In this document: piece after piece, positions 37,517 through 46,829 of the stretch
How the letters are laid out: every line of letters starts with the position of its first letter
Position numbering within the stretch: the first letter of the stretch is position 1
From: Turicibacter sp.
GTDB taxonomy: Bacteria; Bacillota; Bacilli; MOL361; Turicibacteraceae
Direction: 5' to 3'
Length of the DNA: 64,000 nucleotides
NCBI GenBank assembly: GCA_030531025.1
Contig: JAUMTV010000001.1
Coordinates: forward strand, 29,175-93,174
The notes under the pieces: generated by a model
What the model was told of the DNA's origin: nothing
The model's input: the letters and a program-made list of their open reading frames with translations, nothing else
The model's database searches: none
Translations under genes and position numbers: made by a program

Positions 37517-38392
37517 CTACTCAGTTTTAATATTAATCTTGATATATTGATGTGGTGTTGTTGGCTCAAATTCAACGACTTCATCATTAACTGTAATTTT
37601 AACAGCTGTGGCATCTCCAACATTAAAATCTAATGTTCCAAATTGGTCACTTGTAATTTTTTGCTCATACACCCCACCTGCTTGATAAGTTTCTCCTGCA
37701 ATTAAACTCTGTTCACCAAGTGTCGCACTTAACCAACAAGGTGCTGTAAAATCAAGTTTCAATGCTACCTCACTTTGATCTGTGACTAAATCAAATACAA
37801 CCTCTTTAGCTTCTTGTGAAACCTTTGAAACGGTTGTAACAGGTTGTTGCGGATTCTCTTCTAGTTCATTCTCTTCTTCTGGTGTTTGTTGTTGTGGTAC
37901 CTCAGTCGTCGGATCTGTAGACGTTGTCTCATCATTATTTCCTACTAGATTTGAGGAATTCGGATTTTGAATGATGTGATTATCTCCTTCATCAGGACTG
38001 ACATTGTTAATAATATCAACGACATAAAAAACACCTAGCCCAATCACTAAAACAGCACATACTACACCTGCAAGACGGCCCAAATTACGATTACGCTTTT
38101 GCACCTTCTGTTTGTGTACTTTTACTTCAACTTCTTTTTGAATTTGAATTCCATAAAATTGCTGATATAACTCTTCGACATTTAATGATAAGTATGTAGC
38201 ATATTTTTTAATATACATTTTCAAATAAAAAGCATCAAATCGATCAAAATTTCCATTTTCAATATTTTTCAAATGTTGAATTGGAACTCCAATTGCTTCA
38301 GATACATCTTCTAAATCAAGATGACGTTTTTGACGTTCTTCACGTAAATAATTCGCTAATTGTTGATTATTTTCTTTATTTGAAAAATTCAT
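37517..38392 (-). CDS. rodZ: RodZ-like cell-shape protein (YmfM)
   Basis: A 291-residue protein with an N-terminal Cro/CI-type helix-turn-helix (about 10-75, LREERQKRHLDLEDVSEAIG), a membrane helix (about 107-130, AGVVCAVLVIGLGVFYVVD), a Ser/Thr/Pro/Glu-rich linker and a C-terminal DUF4115 beta domain. RodZ links MreB to the elongation machinery. The ATG at 38392 follows GGGAGGTG. The pair rodZ-pgsA is conserved in Firmicutes. Confidence 0.9.
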   Translation of the reverse strand: MNFSNKENNQQLANYLREERQKRHLDLEDVSEAIGVPIQHLKNIENGNFDRFDAFYLKMYIKKYATYLSLNVEELYQQFYGIQIQKEVEVKVHKQKVQKRNRNLGRLAGVVCAVLVIGLGVFYVVDIINNVSPDEGDNHIIQNPNSSNLVGNNDETTSTDPTTEVPQQQTPEEENELEENPQQPVTTVSKVSQEAKEVVFDLVTDQSEVALKLDFTAPCWLSATLGEQSLIAGETYQAGGVYEQKITSDQFGTLDFNVGDATAVKITVNDEVVEFEPTTPHQYIKINIKTE

Positions 38393-38598
38393 TTCGGCAC
38401 CTCCCATAAACATCCATTAAAGCAAACTAAAATAATAATAGCACACCTATATTTAATAAAAAAGTAAATAGAGGTATTTTTTTACAAAGCCGCAGTTGTT
38501 TTTCTACTTTTTAGAGTTTTTTAAGTACATATCTTATAATCATTCATATGTTTCGTTATTTCAATTAATTCATACATCATCAATTCACATATTAATTA

Positions 38599-38629
38599 AA
38601 AAAAGCACAACTAAAATATTGTGCTTTAA
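38599..38629 (-). terminator. Terminator after rnpB
   Basis: AAAGCACAA / TTGTGCTTT stem followed on the minus strand by a T-run. Confidence 0.8.
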
Positions 38630-38646
38630 GATTTAATTTTAATGCA

Positions 38647-39041
38647 TAAACAGCAATCTGTAAGCCATGTTCTGTACCGTTGTACTCAAGCGGATGCCTC
38701 CTTGTACTCAGGTGGTAATTATCTGTCTGTAGAGTTAAACTCTACCTCCCATATGCGTTCATTTCCGCTTTAGGAGTGCCCCTACCAAATTTGGGTTTCT
38801 CGCTCGTGGGGTTTACCCGTTCCACGTCTTTCGTTTCCGATCGACATCGTCACTGTGGCACTTTTAAAGGTACTCATACCATATCTTACGACTTAGGTAT
38901 TTTCCCAGCCGTCAGCCAAGAAACTTGACTGCCCTAACTTATTGTTTCGTTAGGCACGAACACTACAACCATCTCAGGTTGTGCGAGCATGGACTTTCCT
39001 CACCGTCATAAACGACAGCGCAATTACCCGATTGCCATCGG
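38647..39041 (-). ncRNA. rnpB: RNase P RNA, type B
   Basis: The catalytic RNA of RNase P, which matures tRNA 5' ends. On the minus strand the hallmark segments appear in order: GAGGAAAGTCCATGCTCGCAC, GTGTTCGTGCCTAACGAA, TAGGGCAGTC, GCTGACGGC, AAAGTGCCACAGTGACGA, GGTAAACCCC, GAGCGAGAAACCCAAATTTG, and ACAGAACATGGCTTACAG at the 3' end. The last U-rich parts match Bacillus type B. Stem P1 can form from GGCAATC at the 5' end and GATTGCT at the 3' end, which fixes the limits to within a few bases. About 395 nt. Confidence 0.96.
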
Positions 39042-39047
39042 AATAAT

Positions 39048-39076
39048 ATTATGCCAAAAATCGAAATAAAAGTCAA
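39048..39076 (-). promoter_or_regulatory. rnpB promoter
   Basis: Minus strand TTGACT (39071-39076) and CATAAT (39048-39053), 17-base spacer. Start about 39041, matching the predicted RNA 5' end. Confidence 0.85.
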
Positions 39077-39192
39077 ATGTAAATAATAACCATATACATT
39101 AAAATTGTGTGAATTCCTGGTGAAAGTTTATGAAAGATTAGCTTTTTTTCCTGTTTTTTGATAAGATATACACTTAGGAGGTGTATAATCCT

Positions 39193-39771
39193 GTGATAAA
39201 TTATCCTCATAAAAAGAAAACAACACTTACCAATGAAAAGTCGATTTCATTTGGAAAACGTGGAATGTCTTTTGAAGATGATTTAACTAAATCAAATGAA
39301 CATTATTTAGCAGTGAATAAAGCTGTGATCCACAAAAAACCAACTCCTGTTCAAATCGTTAAAGTTCATTATCCTAAACGTGCTGCTGCTGTCATTACAG
39401 AGGCATACTTTCGAACGCCATCAACAACAGATTTTAATGGGATTTTTAAAGGACGTTATATTGATTTTGAGGCAAAAGAAACTTCAAATGCAACGATTTT
39501 TCCTTTACAGAACTTACATGAACATCAGGTCAATCATATGATTGAGGTTAAGAAACATGGTGGCATTACATTTCTCCTCGTTAAGTTTTCTAAATTTAAT
39601 GAAATTTATTTATTACCTTGTGAAAACCTTGCAAAGTTTTGGCAAGAATATAAATTAGGTAATAGACGCTCAATAAAGCGTGAAGAATTTGCACAATATG
39701 GGACATTGATTCCTGAAGGTGCCTTTCCAAGAATCGATTACTTAAAAGTGGTTGAAGAACTTTTCTTATAA
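39193..39771 (+). CDS. recU: Holliday junction resolvase RecU
   Basis: Resolves Holliday junctions and modulates RecA in Gram-positives. 192 residues. The catalytic core STTDFNG...GRYIDFEAKET supplies the acidic residues and lysine; VIHKKPTPVQIVKVHYPKRA is strongly conserved. I start at the GTG at 39193 (MINYP), which aligns with the family start; an in-frame GTG at 39181 overlaps the AGGAGG. recU-ponA order is conserved in Bacillus. Confidence 0.94.
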   Translation: MINYPHKKKTTLTNEKSISFGKRGMSFEDDLTKSNEHYLAVNKAVIHKKPTPVQIVKVHYPKRAAAVITEAYFRTPSTTDFNGIFKGRYIDFEAKETSNATIFPLQNLHEHQVNHMIEVKKHGGITFLLVKFSKFNEIYLLPCENLAKFWQEYKLGNRRSIKREEFAQYGTLIPEGAFPRIDYLKVVEELFL

Positions 39772-39791
39772 TCGTAAAGGCGGTGACTTAG

Positions 39792-42785
39792 ATGCAGAAG
39801 AAGAATAATAGTAAAAAATTCGCTCTCACCCTACTCCAAGCTATTGGAACAATTTTAAAATCATTCTTATTAGTTGGGCTGCTGGGGGGAATTGCAGCAA
39901 TGATGATTGGGAGCTTCATCATTTTAAAAACAATTGAAACAGCTCCTGAACTTGATACTTCAAAAATTTATGCAACAGAATCAACCATCATTTATGATAA
40001 AGATGGGAATATCATTGATGAACTTGGGATCCAAAAACGTGAATGGGTTTCTTATGATGAAATTTCTCCTGTTTTAATTGATGCAATTGTCGCAGTTGAG
40101 GATTCGAAATTTTATGAACACTCAGGTGCTGACTGGCAGCGTTTCATAGTAGCTGCTTTATCAAACCTTTCAACAGGTGATTTTGATCAAGGGGCAAGTA
40201 CATTAACTCAGCAGTTAATTAAACAAACTCACTTAACAAGTGAAAAGTCAATCGATCGTAAGATTAAAGAACTATACTTATCACTTCAAATTGAAAAAGT
40301 ATTAACGAAAGAACAAATTATTGAAGCTTATTTAAACTATTCTCCATTTGGAGGTAGTGTAAACGGAATTCAAAAAGCGGCTGAATACTACTTCGGTACA
40401 ACAGCAAACGACTTAACACTTGCTCAAGCTGCGACATTAGCCGGACTTGTTCAAGCTCCTGAACGTTATCGTCCAGACCGTTATGCTGATACGACTGAGA
40501 AACGTCGTGATACAGTTTTAAAATTAATGGTTAAACACGGATATATTACCGAAGAGCTTGCAACATTAGCAGCCTCTGAGCCGATTACGGATTTATTAGT
40601 TTATACAGAATCAGAAATAACAGATAAGACTAAATATCAATCATATATTGATGCAGTCTTAAATGAAGTTGAAGAGAAATATGGCTTAGATCCTTATTCA
40701 GGATTACAAATTTACACAAATATGGATTCTGCTGCTCAAGCTTTAGTTTACGATATTCAAAACACTAAAGATTATGTTAACTGGTCAGCTACAGGCTTAC
40801 AAACAAGCACTACAGATATTCAGTCAGGAATCGTCTTTATGGACACTGAAACTGGTCAAGTTCGAGCAATTGGTGGTGGTGCAAATGAAACAGGTGCGGC
40901 ACGTACAAATAACTTTGCTACTCAGCTGAAACGTCAACCTGGTTCAACAGCAAAACCAATCTTTGCATACGGACCTGCGATTGAATATTTAAAATGGGGA
41001 ACAGGAACAACAGTTGATGATGAGTTATATGCTTATCAGGATGGAAATATTGTTCATAACTATAACCATAAATATCAAGGGCGTATGACGATCCGTTATG
41101 CCTTAAATAAATCATTAAATGTTCCTGCTGTAAAAGCATTTAACGCAGCTGGTGCAGATAATGTTAAAGCATTTGCTGAAAGTCTTGGATTTGACCTTGG
41201 AGATGATCCACTATATGAAGCAAGCGCAATTGGCGGGGTTGAATATGGATTCTCGCCACTTCTAATGGCTGCTGCTTATGCTGCATTTGGAAATGGTGGA
41301 ATTTATAATGAGCCAATTACGATTGATAAAATTGTGACTAGTGATGGAACAGTCATTAACGCTGAACAAGAATCACATCGTGCGATGAGTGAAGAAACAG
41401 CTTATTTAATGACTGAAATGTTACATACTGTTATGACAGATGGAACAGGTACAGACGCTAATGTTACAGGAATGTATTTATCTGGAAAAACAGGAACAAC
41501 TAATCTTTCACCACAAGATCGTGCAGCTTATGGTTATCCATCAAATGCAATTCGTGACTCTTGGTTTGTTGGTTACTCTAATTATTACACAGCAGCTGTT
41601 TGGACTGGATTTGATAAAAATAGCGAAGGATATATCACACAAACGACTCAATCTTATCCATGGGCGGTATTTAGAGCATTAATGTCTCGTTTAAACCCAT
41701 CAGGCTATGTTGAACCAACTCGTCCAAGTAGCATTCAATCTTATAGTATCGAGCTTGAAAGTGGAACAAAAGATGGTGAAGTACAAAGCCCATCTCAATT
41801 TACACCAAGCCAATATATTGGAAGTGAATTATTTATTAAAGGATATGGACCAAGCAGCGTCTCTACTCGTTTCCAACAGTTAGATACTCCACAAAACTTT
41901 AATGGTTCATATAATGGTTCTGCCTTAAGTTTCTCTTGGGATCATGTTAAAGGTTATACATTAACAGAATCAGAAATTAATTCTAAAATTGGTTATGCTG
42001 CTAAATTAGCAACAGATGCTACAAAAATTAGTCAAATCACTCCACCAAACCCTTCTGAGTCTCAGCTTCGTATGATGTTAAAACAAATCCAAACAATTGG
42101 GCAAACAATCTATGATGTATTTGCGACTGATTATGCAGGAAATGAAGTTTTAATTGGATCAACAGCTGATAATTCATTAACTGTTGATGTCACAATCGGT
42201 GAGATGTCTAAATATAGTCAATTCTATGTTCGAGCACGTTATGAAAAATCAGGTGCATTAACAAGTAACAACTCGAATGCAATTACCGTTGATTGTGATA
42301 GTTGTTCAAAACCAGTTGAAATCCCAAATATGCAAGGATGGACAAAACAACAAGTAGAAGATTGGGCTTCATCAAATGGTGTTAACGTTTCATATACTGA
42401 AAAACCGACAACTGAAGTTGCAAATGGTCTAGTCTTATCAACATCACCAGCAAGTGGAACACTACTCCCTGGTGAAACATTAACTGTTGCTATCGCATCA
42501 GCACAATTGACGGTACCAAACTTCAAAAATGAACCTAACTTCATTAGTCAATATCAAGCTTGGGGTGCATTAAATTCAATTACTATTTCGGTCATTGAAG
42601 AATATCATGATAAAATTCAAACTGGTGGATTTATTGGATCGAATCCAGGTATCGGTTCAGCAATCGCGCCAGGATCAACCCTAACAATTACTATTTCAAA
42701 AGGATCTTCTGGTAATACAACATTACCAGAAGAAACACCTGATTTAGATCAAGATGACAGTATAGAAGAAAGTTCTGAAGAATAA
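39792..42785 (+). CDS. ponA: Class A penicillin-binding protein 1A with two PASTA domains
   Basis: A bifunctional peptidoglycan synthase of 997 residues. One membrane helix (about 22-46) is followed by the GT51 glycosyltransferase (catalytic E103 in VEDSKFYEHSG; GASTLTQQLIKQ) and the transpeptidase. Active-site Ser385 is in STAK, then SLN, and KTGTT starts at K566. After a fibronectin-like region (about 690-830) come two PASTA repeats (about 840-905 and 905-970) and an acidic tail. PASTA domains bind muropeptides or beta-lactams. It follows recU by 20 bases. Confidence 0.95.
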   Translation: MQKKNNSKKFALTLLQAIGTILKSFLLVGLLGGIAAMMIGSFIILKTIETAPELDTSKIYATESTIIYDKDGNIIDELGIQKREWVSYDEISPVLIDAIVAVEDSKFYEHSGADWQRFIVAALSNLSTGDFDQGASTLTQQLIKQTHLTSEKSIDRKIKELYLSLQIEKVLTKEQIIEAYLNYSPFGGSVNGIQKAAEYYFGTTANDLTLAQAATLAGLVQAPERYRPDRYADTTEKRRDTVLKLMVKHGYITEELATLAASEPITDLLVYTESEITDKTKYQSYIDAVLNEVEEKYGLDPYSGLQIYTNMDSAAQALVYDIQNTKDYVNWSATGLQTSTTDIQSGIVFMDTETGQVRAIGGGANETGAARTNNFATQLKRQPGSTAKPIFAYGPAIEYLKWGTGTTVDDELYAYQDGNIVHNYNHKYQGRMTIRYALNKSLNVPAVKAFNAAGADNVKAFAESLGFDLGDDPLYEASAIGGVEYGFSPLLMAAAYAAFGNGGIYNEPITIDKIVTSDGTVINAEQESHRAMSEETAYLMTEMLHTVMTDGTGTDANVTGMYLSGKTGTTNLSPQDRAAYGYPSNAIRDSWFVGYSNYYTAAVWTGFDKNSEGYITQTTQSYPWAVFRALMSRLNPSGYVEPTRPSSIQSYSIELESGTKDGEVQSPSQFTPSQYIGSELFIKGYGPSSVSTRFQQLDTPQNFNGSYNGSALSFSWDHVKGYTLTESEINSKIGYAAKLATDATKISQITPPNPSESQLRMMLKQIQTIGQTIYDVFATDYAGNEVLIGSTADNSLTVDVTIGEMSKYSQFYVRARYEKSGALTSNNSNAITVDCDSCSKPVEIPNMQGWTKQQVEDWASSNGVNVSYTEKPTTEVANGLVLSTSPASGTLLPGETLTVAIASAQLTVPNFKNEPNFISQYQAWGALNSITISVIEEYHDKIQTGGFIGSNPGIGSAIAPGSTLTITISKGSSGNTTLPEETPDLDQDDSIEESSEE

Positions 42786-42800
42786 TACAGTTTTCAAAGC

Positions 42801-42842
42801 AAAAACCTTAGTGATAATATTTATTCACTAAGGTTTTTTTTA
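42801..42842 (+). terminator. Terminator after ponA
   Basis: AAAACCTTAGTGA / TCACTAAGGTTTT stem followed by Ts. Confidence 0.88.
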
Positions 42843-42895
42843 TTATACTCATCTTTTAAATACATCCAAAAAGTATACTATCTAGTTTTCTACAA

Positions 42896-42928
42896 TAAAA
42901 AAGAATTCATCAGATGATGAATTCTTTT
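42896..42928 (-). terminator. Terminator after nth
   Basis: AAGAATTCATC / GATGAATTCTT stem with A/T tracts on both sides, just beyond the nth stop on the minus strand. Confidence 0.8.
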
Positions 42929-43579
42929 TTATTTTGCTTTTTTCACTAGACGCTTTCCTTCTTTACATGAAGCAAATAATGGGCAAGTCTCACACTTAGG
43001 ATTCTTCGCCGTACAATGATAGCGGCCAAAGAAGATCATTAAATGATGAGATTTTGACCATCTCTCCTCTGGAATTAAACGCATTAACTTCTGTTCAACA
43101 TCTAGGACAGTATCATCTTTTTTCGCAAAGCCTAAGCGTTTAGAAATACGATCTACATGTGTATCAACTGCAATACGCGGAACATCGAATCCAACGGATA
43201 AGACGACATTTGCTGTCTTACGCCCTACCCCTGGTAGCTTAACTAACTTCTCAAATTCATTTGGTACAACACCGTTATATTCTTCAAGAAGAATTCGACA
43301 TAACGCTTGAATATTTTTCGCTTTACTTCGATAAAGCCCAATTGTTTTTAAATCTTGTTCTAATTGTTCAAGTGTAACAGCTAGATAATCTTCTGGCTTT
43401 TTATATTTTTCAAATAATGTTGCCGTTAGTTTATTAACACTTTTATCTGTTGTTTGTGCTGATAATAATACAGCTAATACAAGCTCAAATTCATTCTTAA
43501 AATTTAGTTCACAATGTGCATCTGGAAATAGTTCTTCCATCACATCTATCATCTCTGCTGCTTTTTTCTTTGATACCAT
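42929..43579 (-). CDS. nth: Endonuclease III
   Basis: DNA glycosylase/AP lyase for oxidised pyrimidines. 216 residues. The helix-hairpin-helix LPGVGRKTANVVL carries the catalytic lysine, and VDTHVDRISKRLG supplies the catalytic aspartate. The [4Fe-4S] motif C-x6-C-x2-C-x5-C is at the C-terminus (CTAKNPKCETCPLFASC). It follows dnaD by 15 bases, as in Bacillus. Confidence 0.96.
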   Translation of the reverse strand: MVSKKKAAEMIDVMEELFPDAHCELNFKNEFELVLAVLLSAQTTDKSVNKLTATLFEKYKKPEDYLAVTLEQLEQDLKTIGLYRSKAKNIQALCRILLEEYNGVVPNEFEKLVKLPGVGRKTANVVLSVGFDVPRIAVDTHVDRISKRLGFAKKDDTVLDVEQKLMRLIPEERWSKSHHLMIFFGRYHCTAKNPKCETCPLFASCKEGKRLVKKAK

Positions 43580-43594
43580 GATGTTCTCCTTTAT

Positions 43595-44269
43595 TTATTC
43601 ATTCATCCAATCGTAATAGAAATTCGGATCAACAACAGGCGCTTGTGCTGAAGTTGTTGCTGCTGTTTGTTTGCGTTGACGGAAAGCAATTAACTGACGT
43701 TTCGCTTCTTCAACGGTTGTAATATTTTTCTTTTTCCACTCTAGTAAAATCTTATCAATATAACGAATCGATTTAATCTGATAAGAATTCATTTCTTGAA
43801 TAGCTAATTTAATTAAATCCGCATTAAAGTTATCTTCTGTCATCCATAAATGAATCGTCTCAATATCGAGTGGACTTAAAATTCCAAATTCTTGCTCAAG
43901 CATTTTAAAAATCTCTTCACGTTGAGTTGATTGTGATTGGTTCTTTTTCTGCTTTAAATGTTTTTCTATTCGTTCAAATAACGGTAAAATTGAATATTCT
44001 TCAAACCTTTTACCACAAGCATCAGTTTTGCTCGTTACTGAAATATATTGACGTTCGACAAGGCTGATAAATAATAAAGAACAATTCGCATCATCTATGG
44101 TCATATGCGTTGATATATCAGCAAATGTCCAATCTCCTGGTTTTGTTTGAAGTAACCGAGCTAATAAAACTAAAAAAACATATTCTTGTTCATTCAATTC
44201 TAATTCACTATAGTTTGTTAATAATAATGTATTAAAATCTAGTACATTGTTTTTCCATAATTCGTACAT
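43595..44269 (-). CDS. dnaD: Replication initiation protein DnaD
   Basis: Primosome protein that remodels DNA and helps load the helicase at oriC and restart sites. 224 residues. The N-terminal winged-helix domain ends near residue 95; the C-terminal DnaB/DnaD domain has the terminal motif YIDKILLEWKKKNITTVEEA. Neighbours nth and ypmB match the B. subtilis locus. Confidence 0.92.
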   Translation of the reverse strand: MYELWKNNVLDFNTLLLTNYSELELNEQEYVFLVLLARLLQTKPGDWTFADISTHMTIDDANCSLLFISLVERQYISVTSKTDACGKRFEEYSILPLFERIEKHLKQKKNQSQSTQREEIFKMLEQEFGILSPLDIETIHLWMTEDNFNADLIKLAIQEMNSYQIKSIRYIDKILLEWKKKNITTVEEAKRQLIAFRQRKQTAATTSAQAPVVDPNFYYDWMNE

Positions 44270-44280
44270 TTGAATCTCTC

Positions 44281-44709
44281 CTAATTTACAACGAATTGTA
44301 GTAATACTTCACCGTTTTTAGCATCTACTATGACATATTCTTCTCCATTAATTGATGAAATTGAGATTTCATATACTGGATTTTGTTCATAGATTCCTAA
44401 GTAATAATGCGTAACCGTTCCTTCACCAATTGTTTTTAATGCTTCCTGAGCTGCTTGATTCGATGTAATCAGCTCATCAACTGGATAACTATATTCAACA
44501 ATATTATCTTTAATAAAATAGTAATACTCTTGATTTGTTGTCAGTACTACTTTAGCAACATAATATGACTCTGTTCCACTATACTCTGAAATTTCAAGTA
44601 CCTGATTGACTTCTGGAAGGTTAGTTAATGATTTTTGATAAGTCATCAATTGCTTATTATACTGTAAAACATAAGACGCCAGTATGATAATACTTGAAGC
44701 AACTATCAC
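44281..44709 (-). CDS. ypmB: YpmB-like protein (DUF5590), start disrupted by an A10 tract
   Basis: A membrane-anchored extracytoplasmic protein of the YpmB family, with PepSY-like repeats (NQAAQEALKTIGEG and AKNGEVLL). The best start signal is AAGGAG, six bases, then ATG at 44756, but that ATG leads into ten As and then a stop after seven codons. The YpmB frame is open from 44756 downward and reads KKNKWLKRSILLIIVI if one A is added. The next usable start in frame is the GTG at 44709, which loses the basic N-terminus. Indel, sequencing error or slippage are all possible. Confidence 0.75.
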   Translation of the reverse strand: MIVASSIIILASYVLQYNKQLMTYQKSLTNLPEVNQVLEISEYSGTESYYVAKVVLTTNQEYYYFIKDNIVEYSYPVDELITSNQAAQEALKTIGEGTVTHYYLGIYEQNPVYEISISSINGEEYVIVDAKNGEVLLQFVVN

Positions 44710-44766
44710 AATGATTAATAAGATACTTCGCTTTAACCATTTATTTTTTTTTTCATATTTAACTCC

Positions 44767-45906
44767 TTATCGGTGCATTTTAATAAATTCAATGAGTGTA
44801 TTTTTTTCATTGACTAATTGATTCATAACAATATGATATTCTATTTCTTCCAATAACTGTTGAATCCAAGGACCTTTCGGACGATCAATTAATTTTGTAA
44901 TCGTCGCCACATTAACCGCTAAATCTTTACGACTTTGAATCGGTAATGTGATTGATTCATAAGGCTTATTCTCTTGATATAAAAAACAAATCAATTGATA
45001 ATATAATTGAGCCCATTCTTCTTTATAGCGATATAAAAAATAAGGCATTGGTGTTTGTTCAGCAATAGATGCAGATAATACACTAATACATCGTCTTTCC
45101 TCTCGAGAAAATGGCCAACTTGCTAAATAAGCAGCGGGCTCTTCTAATTGTAAACTAGCTAGTGTAAAAAGTAAAATAGGATGTGTTAACAGTTTGAAAT
45201 CATAACCTTGATAATGAGACAAAGTATTTAAGCCAGATAATTTATTTAACACCTGAACATCATACAAGTAGTACATCGCCTCTTGCCTAAATTCCCCTTG
45301 AATAATCCCCTCTAGTTCTTTTTTTACGCGCTCCTTGGAGATATTTTCAATAAGACCACTTACTTGTTTCATCCCTTCTAACGTCTTTATTTCAAGGGCG
45401 AAACCTAGTTTAGAAACAAAGCGAATTCCACGTAATATACGTAGTGGATCTTCTGTAAATCGTTGCACAGGCTCTCCTACACACTTTAAACAACGTGCTT
45501 TTAAATCGACTAATCCCTGTATTGGATCATATAAATAACCCTTGCGATCTTGTGCAATCGCATTAATCGTAAAATCACGGCGTTTTAAATCTTCCTCTAA
45601 TGAGGAAGTAAAGTGAACTTCATTTGGATGGCGATAATCACTATATCCTGTTTCTACACGAAACGTTGTCACTTCAATCGGAAATCGATCGATCATCACA
45701 GTTACTGTCCCATGTGCTAACCCCGTCGCAATTGTTTTTTCAAATAAAGACATCACTACATCTGGCTTAGCTGAAGTTGTAATATCAATATCATAAATAG
45801 GTCGTCCTAATAACTGATCACGAACCATTCCGCCAACGAAATAAGCTTCATAGCCCGCTTCATTTAATGTTTTAAGGACTTTTTGCCCAACTGTAAGTAA
45901 CTCCAT
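44767..45906 (-). CDS. cca: CCA-adding enzyme / tRNA nucleotidyltransferase
   Basis: Adds or repairs the 3' CCA end of tRNA. About 379 residues, class II nucleotidyltransferase. The head domain shows FVGGMVRDQLLGRPIYDIDITTSA with the catalytic DxD, split across residues 22-45, and RRDFTINAIA. Basic and RNA-binding segments follow (PLRILRGIRFVSKLGF). I use the ATG at 45906 with GGAG 8 bases upstream; ATG 45909 and GTG 45915 are alternatives. Confidence 0.93.
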   Translation of the reverse strand: MELLTVGQKVLKTLNEAGYEAYFVGGMVRDQLLGRPIYDIDITTSAKPDVVMSLFEKTIATGLAHGTVTVMIDRFPIEVTTFRVETGYSDYRHPNEVHFTSSLEEDLKRRDFTINAIAQDRKGYLYDPIQGLVDLKARCLKCVGEPVQRFTEDPLRILRGIRFVSKLGFALEIKTLEGMKQVSGLIENISKERVKKELEGIIQGEFRQEAMYYLYDVQVLNKLSGLNTLSHYQGYDFKLLTHPILLFTLASLQLEEPAAYLASWPFSREERRCISVLSASIAEQTPMPYFLYRYKEEWAQLYYQLICFLYQENKPYESITLPIQSRKDLAVNVATITKLIDRPKGPWIQQLLEEIEYHIVMNQLVNEKNTLIEFIKMHR

Positions 45907-45990
45907 CATTAACACTCCATCTCAAAATCATACTCTTCTTATTATACTTAACATTAAAGTGGATAATCAACTCATAGCCTATTTTTATCA

Positions 45991-46013
45991 TAAAAAAAGC
46001 CTTCGTTTGAAGG
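45991..46013 (-). terminator. Terminator after dapB
   Basis: GCCTTC / GAAGGC stem followed on the minus strand by seven Ts. Confidence 0.8.
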
Positions 46014-46014
46014 C

Positions 46015-46725
46015 CTAATCGATTAAATGTTGTAATCCATAGACAAGTTCTTGTAACTCCTCAACTTTTCGTATAGCAAGAATAATTCCTTTTTCAAACG
46101 AGTGGCGCGTATTGGATTGATGAATTAATTCAAGCACTTGAAACTCATCACTGACTAAGACTTGATGTTTCGCTAAAACTCCTGGCATACGAATGCTATG
46201 AACATGGGTTGTTGCTAATTGACGCTTTAACGCACAATCAAGTGTATTTGCTATATAAGTTGCCGTTCCAGACGGTTGATCTTTTTTATTCACATGATGA
46301 TACTCTACAATTTCAAAGTTTTCAAAATAATGAGAACAGATTTCAGTGAATTTATTAATTAAAATAGCACCAATCGAAAAATTAGGGGCTATCATACCTT
46401 TTCCACCGTATTGTTTGGCCACTTCTTTTAAATAATCTACATCTGCTTTATTAAATCCAGTTGTTCCAATAACAATGGCCTTTCCTGCTTTTAGCATCTC
46501 TTCAGATGCCATCTTAGCAAATGTATAAACCGTAAAATCGACATAGACATCAAAATCAACTTCACGTAATACTTTATGGATATCATTATAGATTGGAATG
46601 TCTCCATCTAAATCTTCCACTTCACTAACGCCTGCTACTAATTCTATATCATCTTCGGATTTTAAAGCTTCCACTAGAAAGCTCCCCATTTTACCTTCAA
46701 GACCACCAAGAACAATCCTTTTCAT
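46015..46725 (-). CDS. dapB: 4-hydroxy-tetrahydrodipicolinate reductase DapB
   Basis: NAD(P)H-dependent step in the lysine and meso-diaminopimelate pathway, needed for the cell wall and dipicolinate. 236 residues, shorter than the usual 260-270. The nucleotide-binding GLEGKMG is at 8-14, and the substrate motif is EYHHVNKKDQPSGTA, where most DapB proteins have DAPSGTA. It is divergent from the YitT-type gene. The short length looks like a compact variant and not a truncation, since both ends are conserved. Confidence 0.88.
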   Translation of the reverse strand: MKRIVLGGLEGKMGSFLVEALKSEDDIELVAGVSEVEDLDGDIPIYNDIHKVLREVDFDVYVDFTVYTFAKMASEEMLKAGKAIVIGTTGFNKADVDYLKEVAKQYGGKGMIAPNFSIGAILINKFTEICSHYFENFEIVEYHHVNKKDQPSGTATYIANTLDCALKRQLATTHVHSIRMPGVLAKHQVLVSDEFQVLELIHQSNTRHSFEKGIILAIRKVEELQELVYGLQHLID

Positions 46726-46785
46726 TATATCACTCCTACATTTCCTATTCTTTCTAGTTTATTTTATTTTAAGTTTCAATAAACG

Positions 46786-46794
46786 TGATATAAT
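46786..46794 (+). promoter_or_regulatory. Extended -10 promoter for the YitT-type gene
   Basis: TGATATAAT (46786-46794), a TGn-extended -10, 36 bases before the GTG. The -35 is poor. Confidence 0.55.
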
Positions 46795-46829
46795 AATATA
46801 TAAAAGGAAAAAAATGTAGGAGGTTTGTC

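Noticed and set aside
42239..42544. 101-codon minus-strand frame inside ponA
   Set aside because: Antisense to the PASTA region of a clear gene; no ribosome-binding site.
46015..46725. dapB as a truncated pseudogene because of its 236-residue length
   Set aside because: Both the N-terminal nucleotide-binding motif and the C-terminal end are intact and the frame is unbroken.
46726..46829. Lysine riboswitch in front of dapB
   Set aside because: The divergent gap is only about 100 bases and shows no conserved lysine-riboswitch core.
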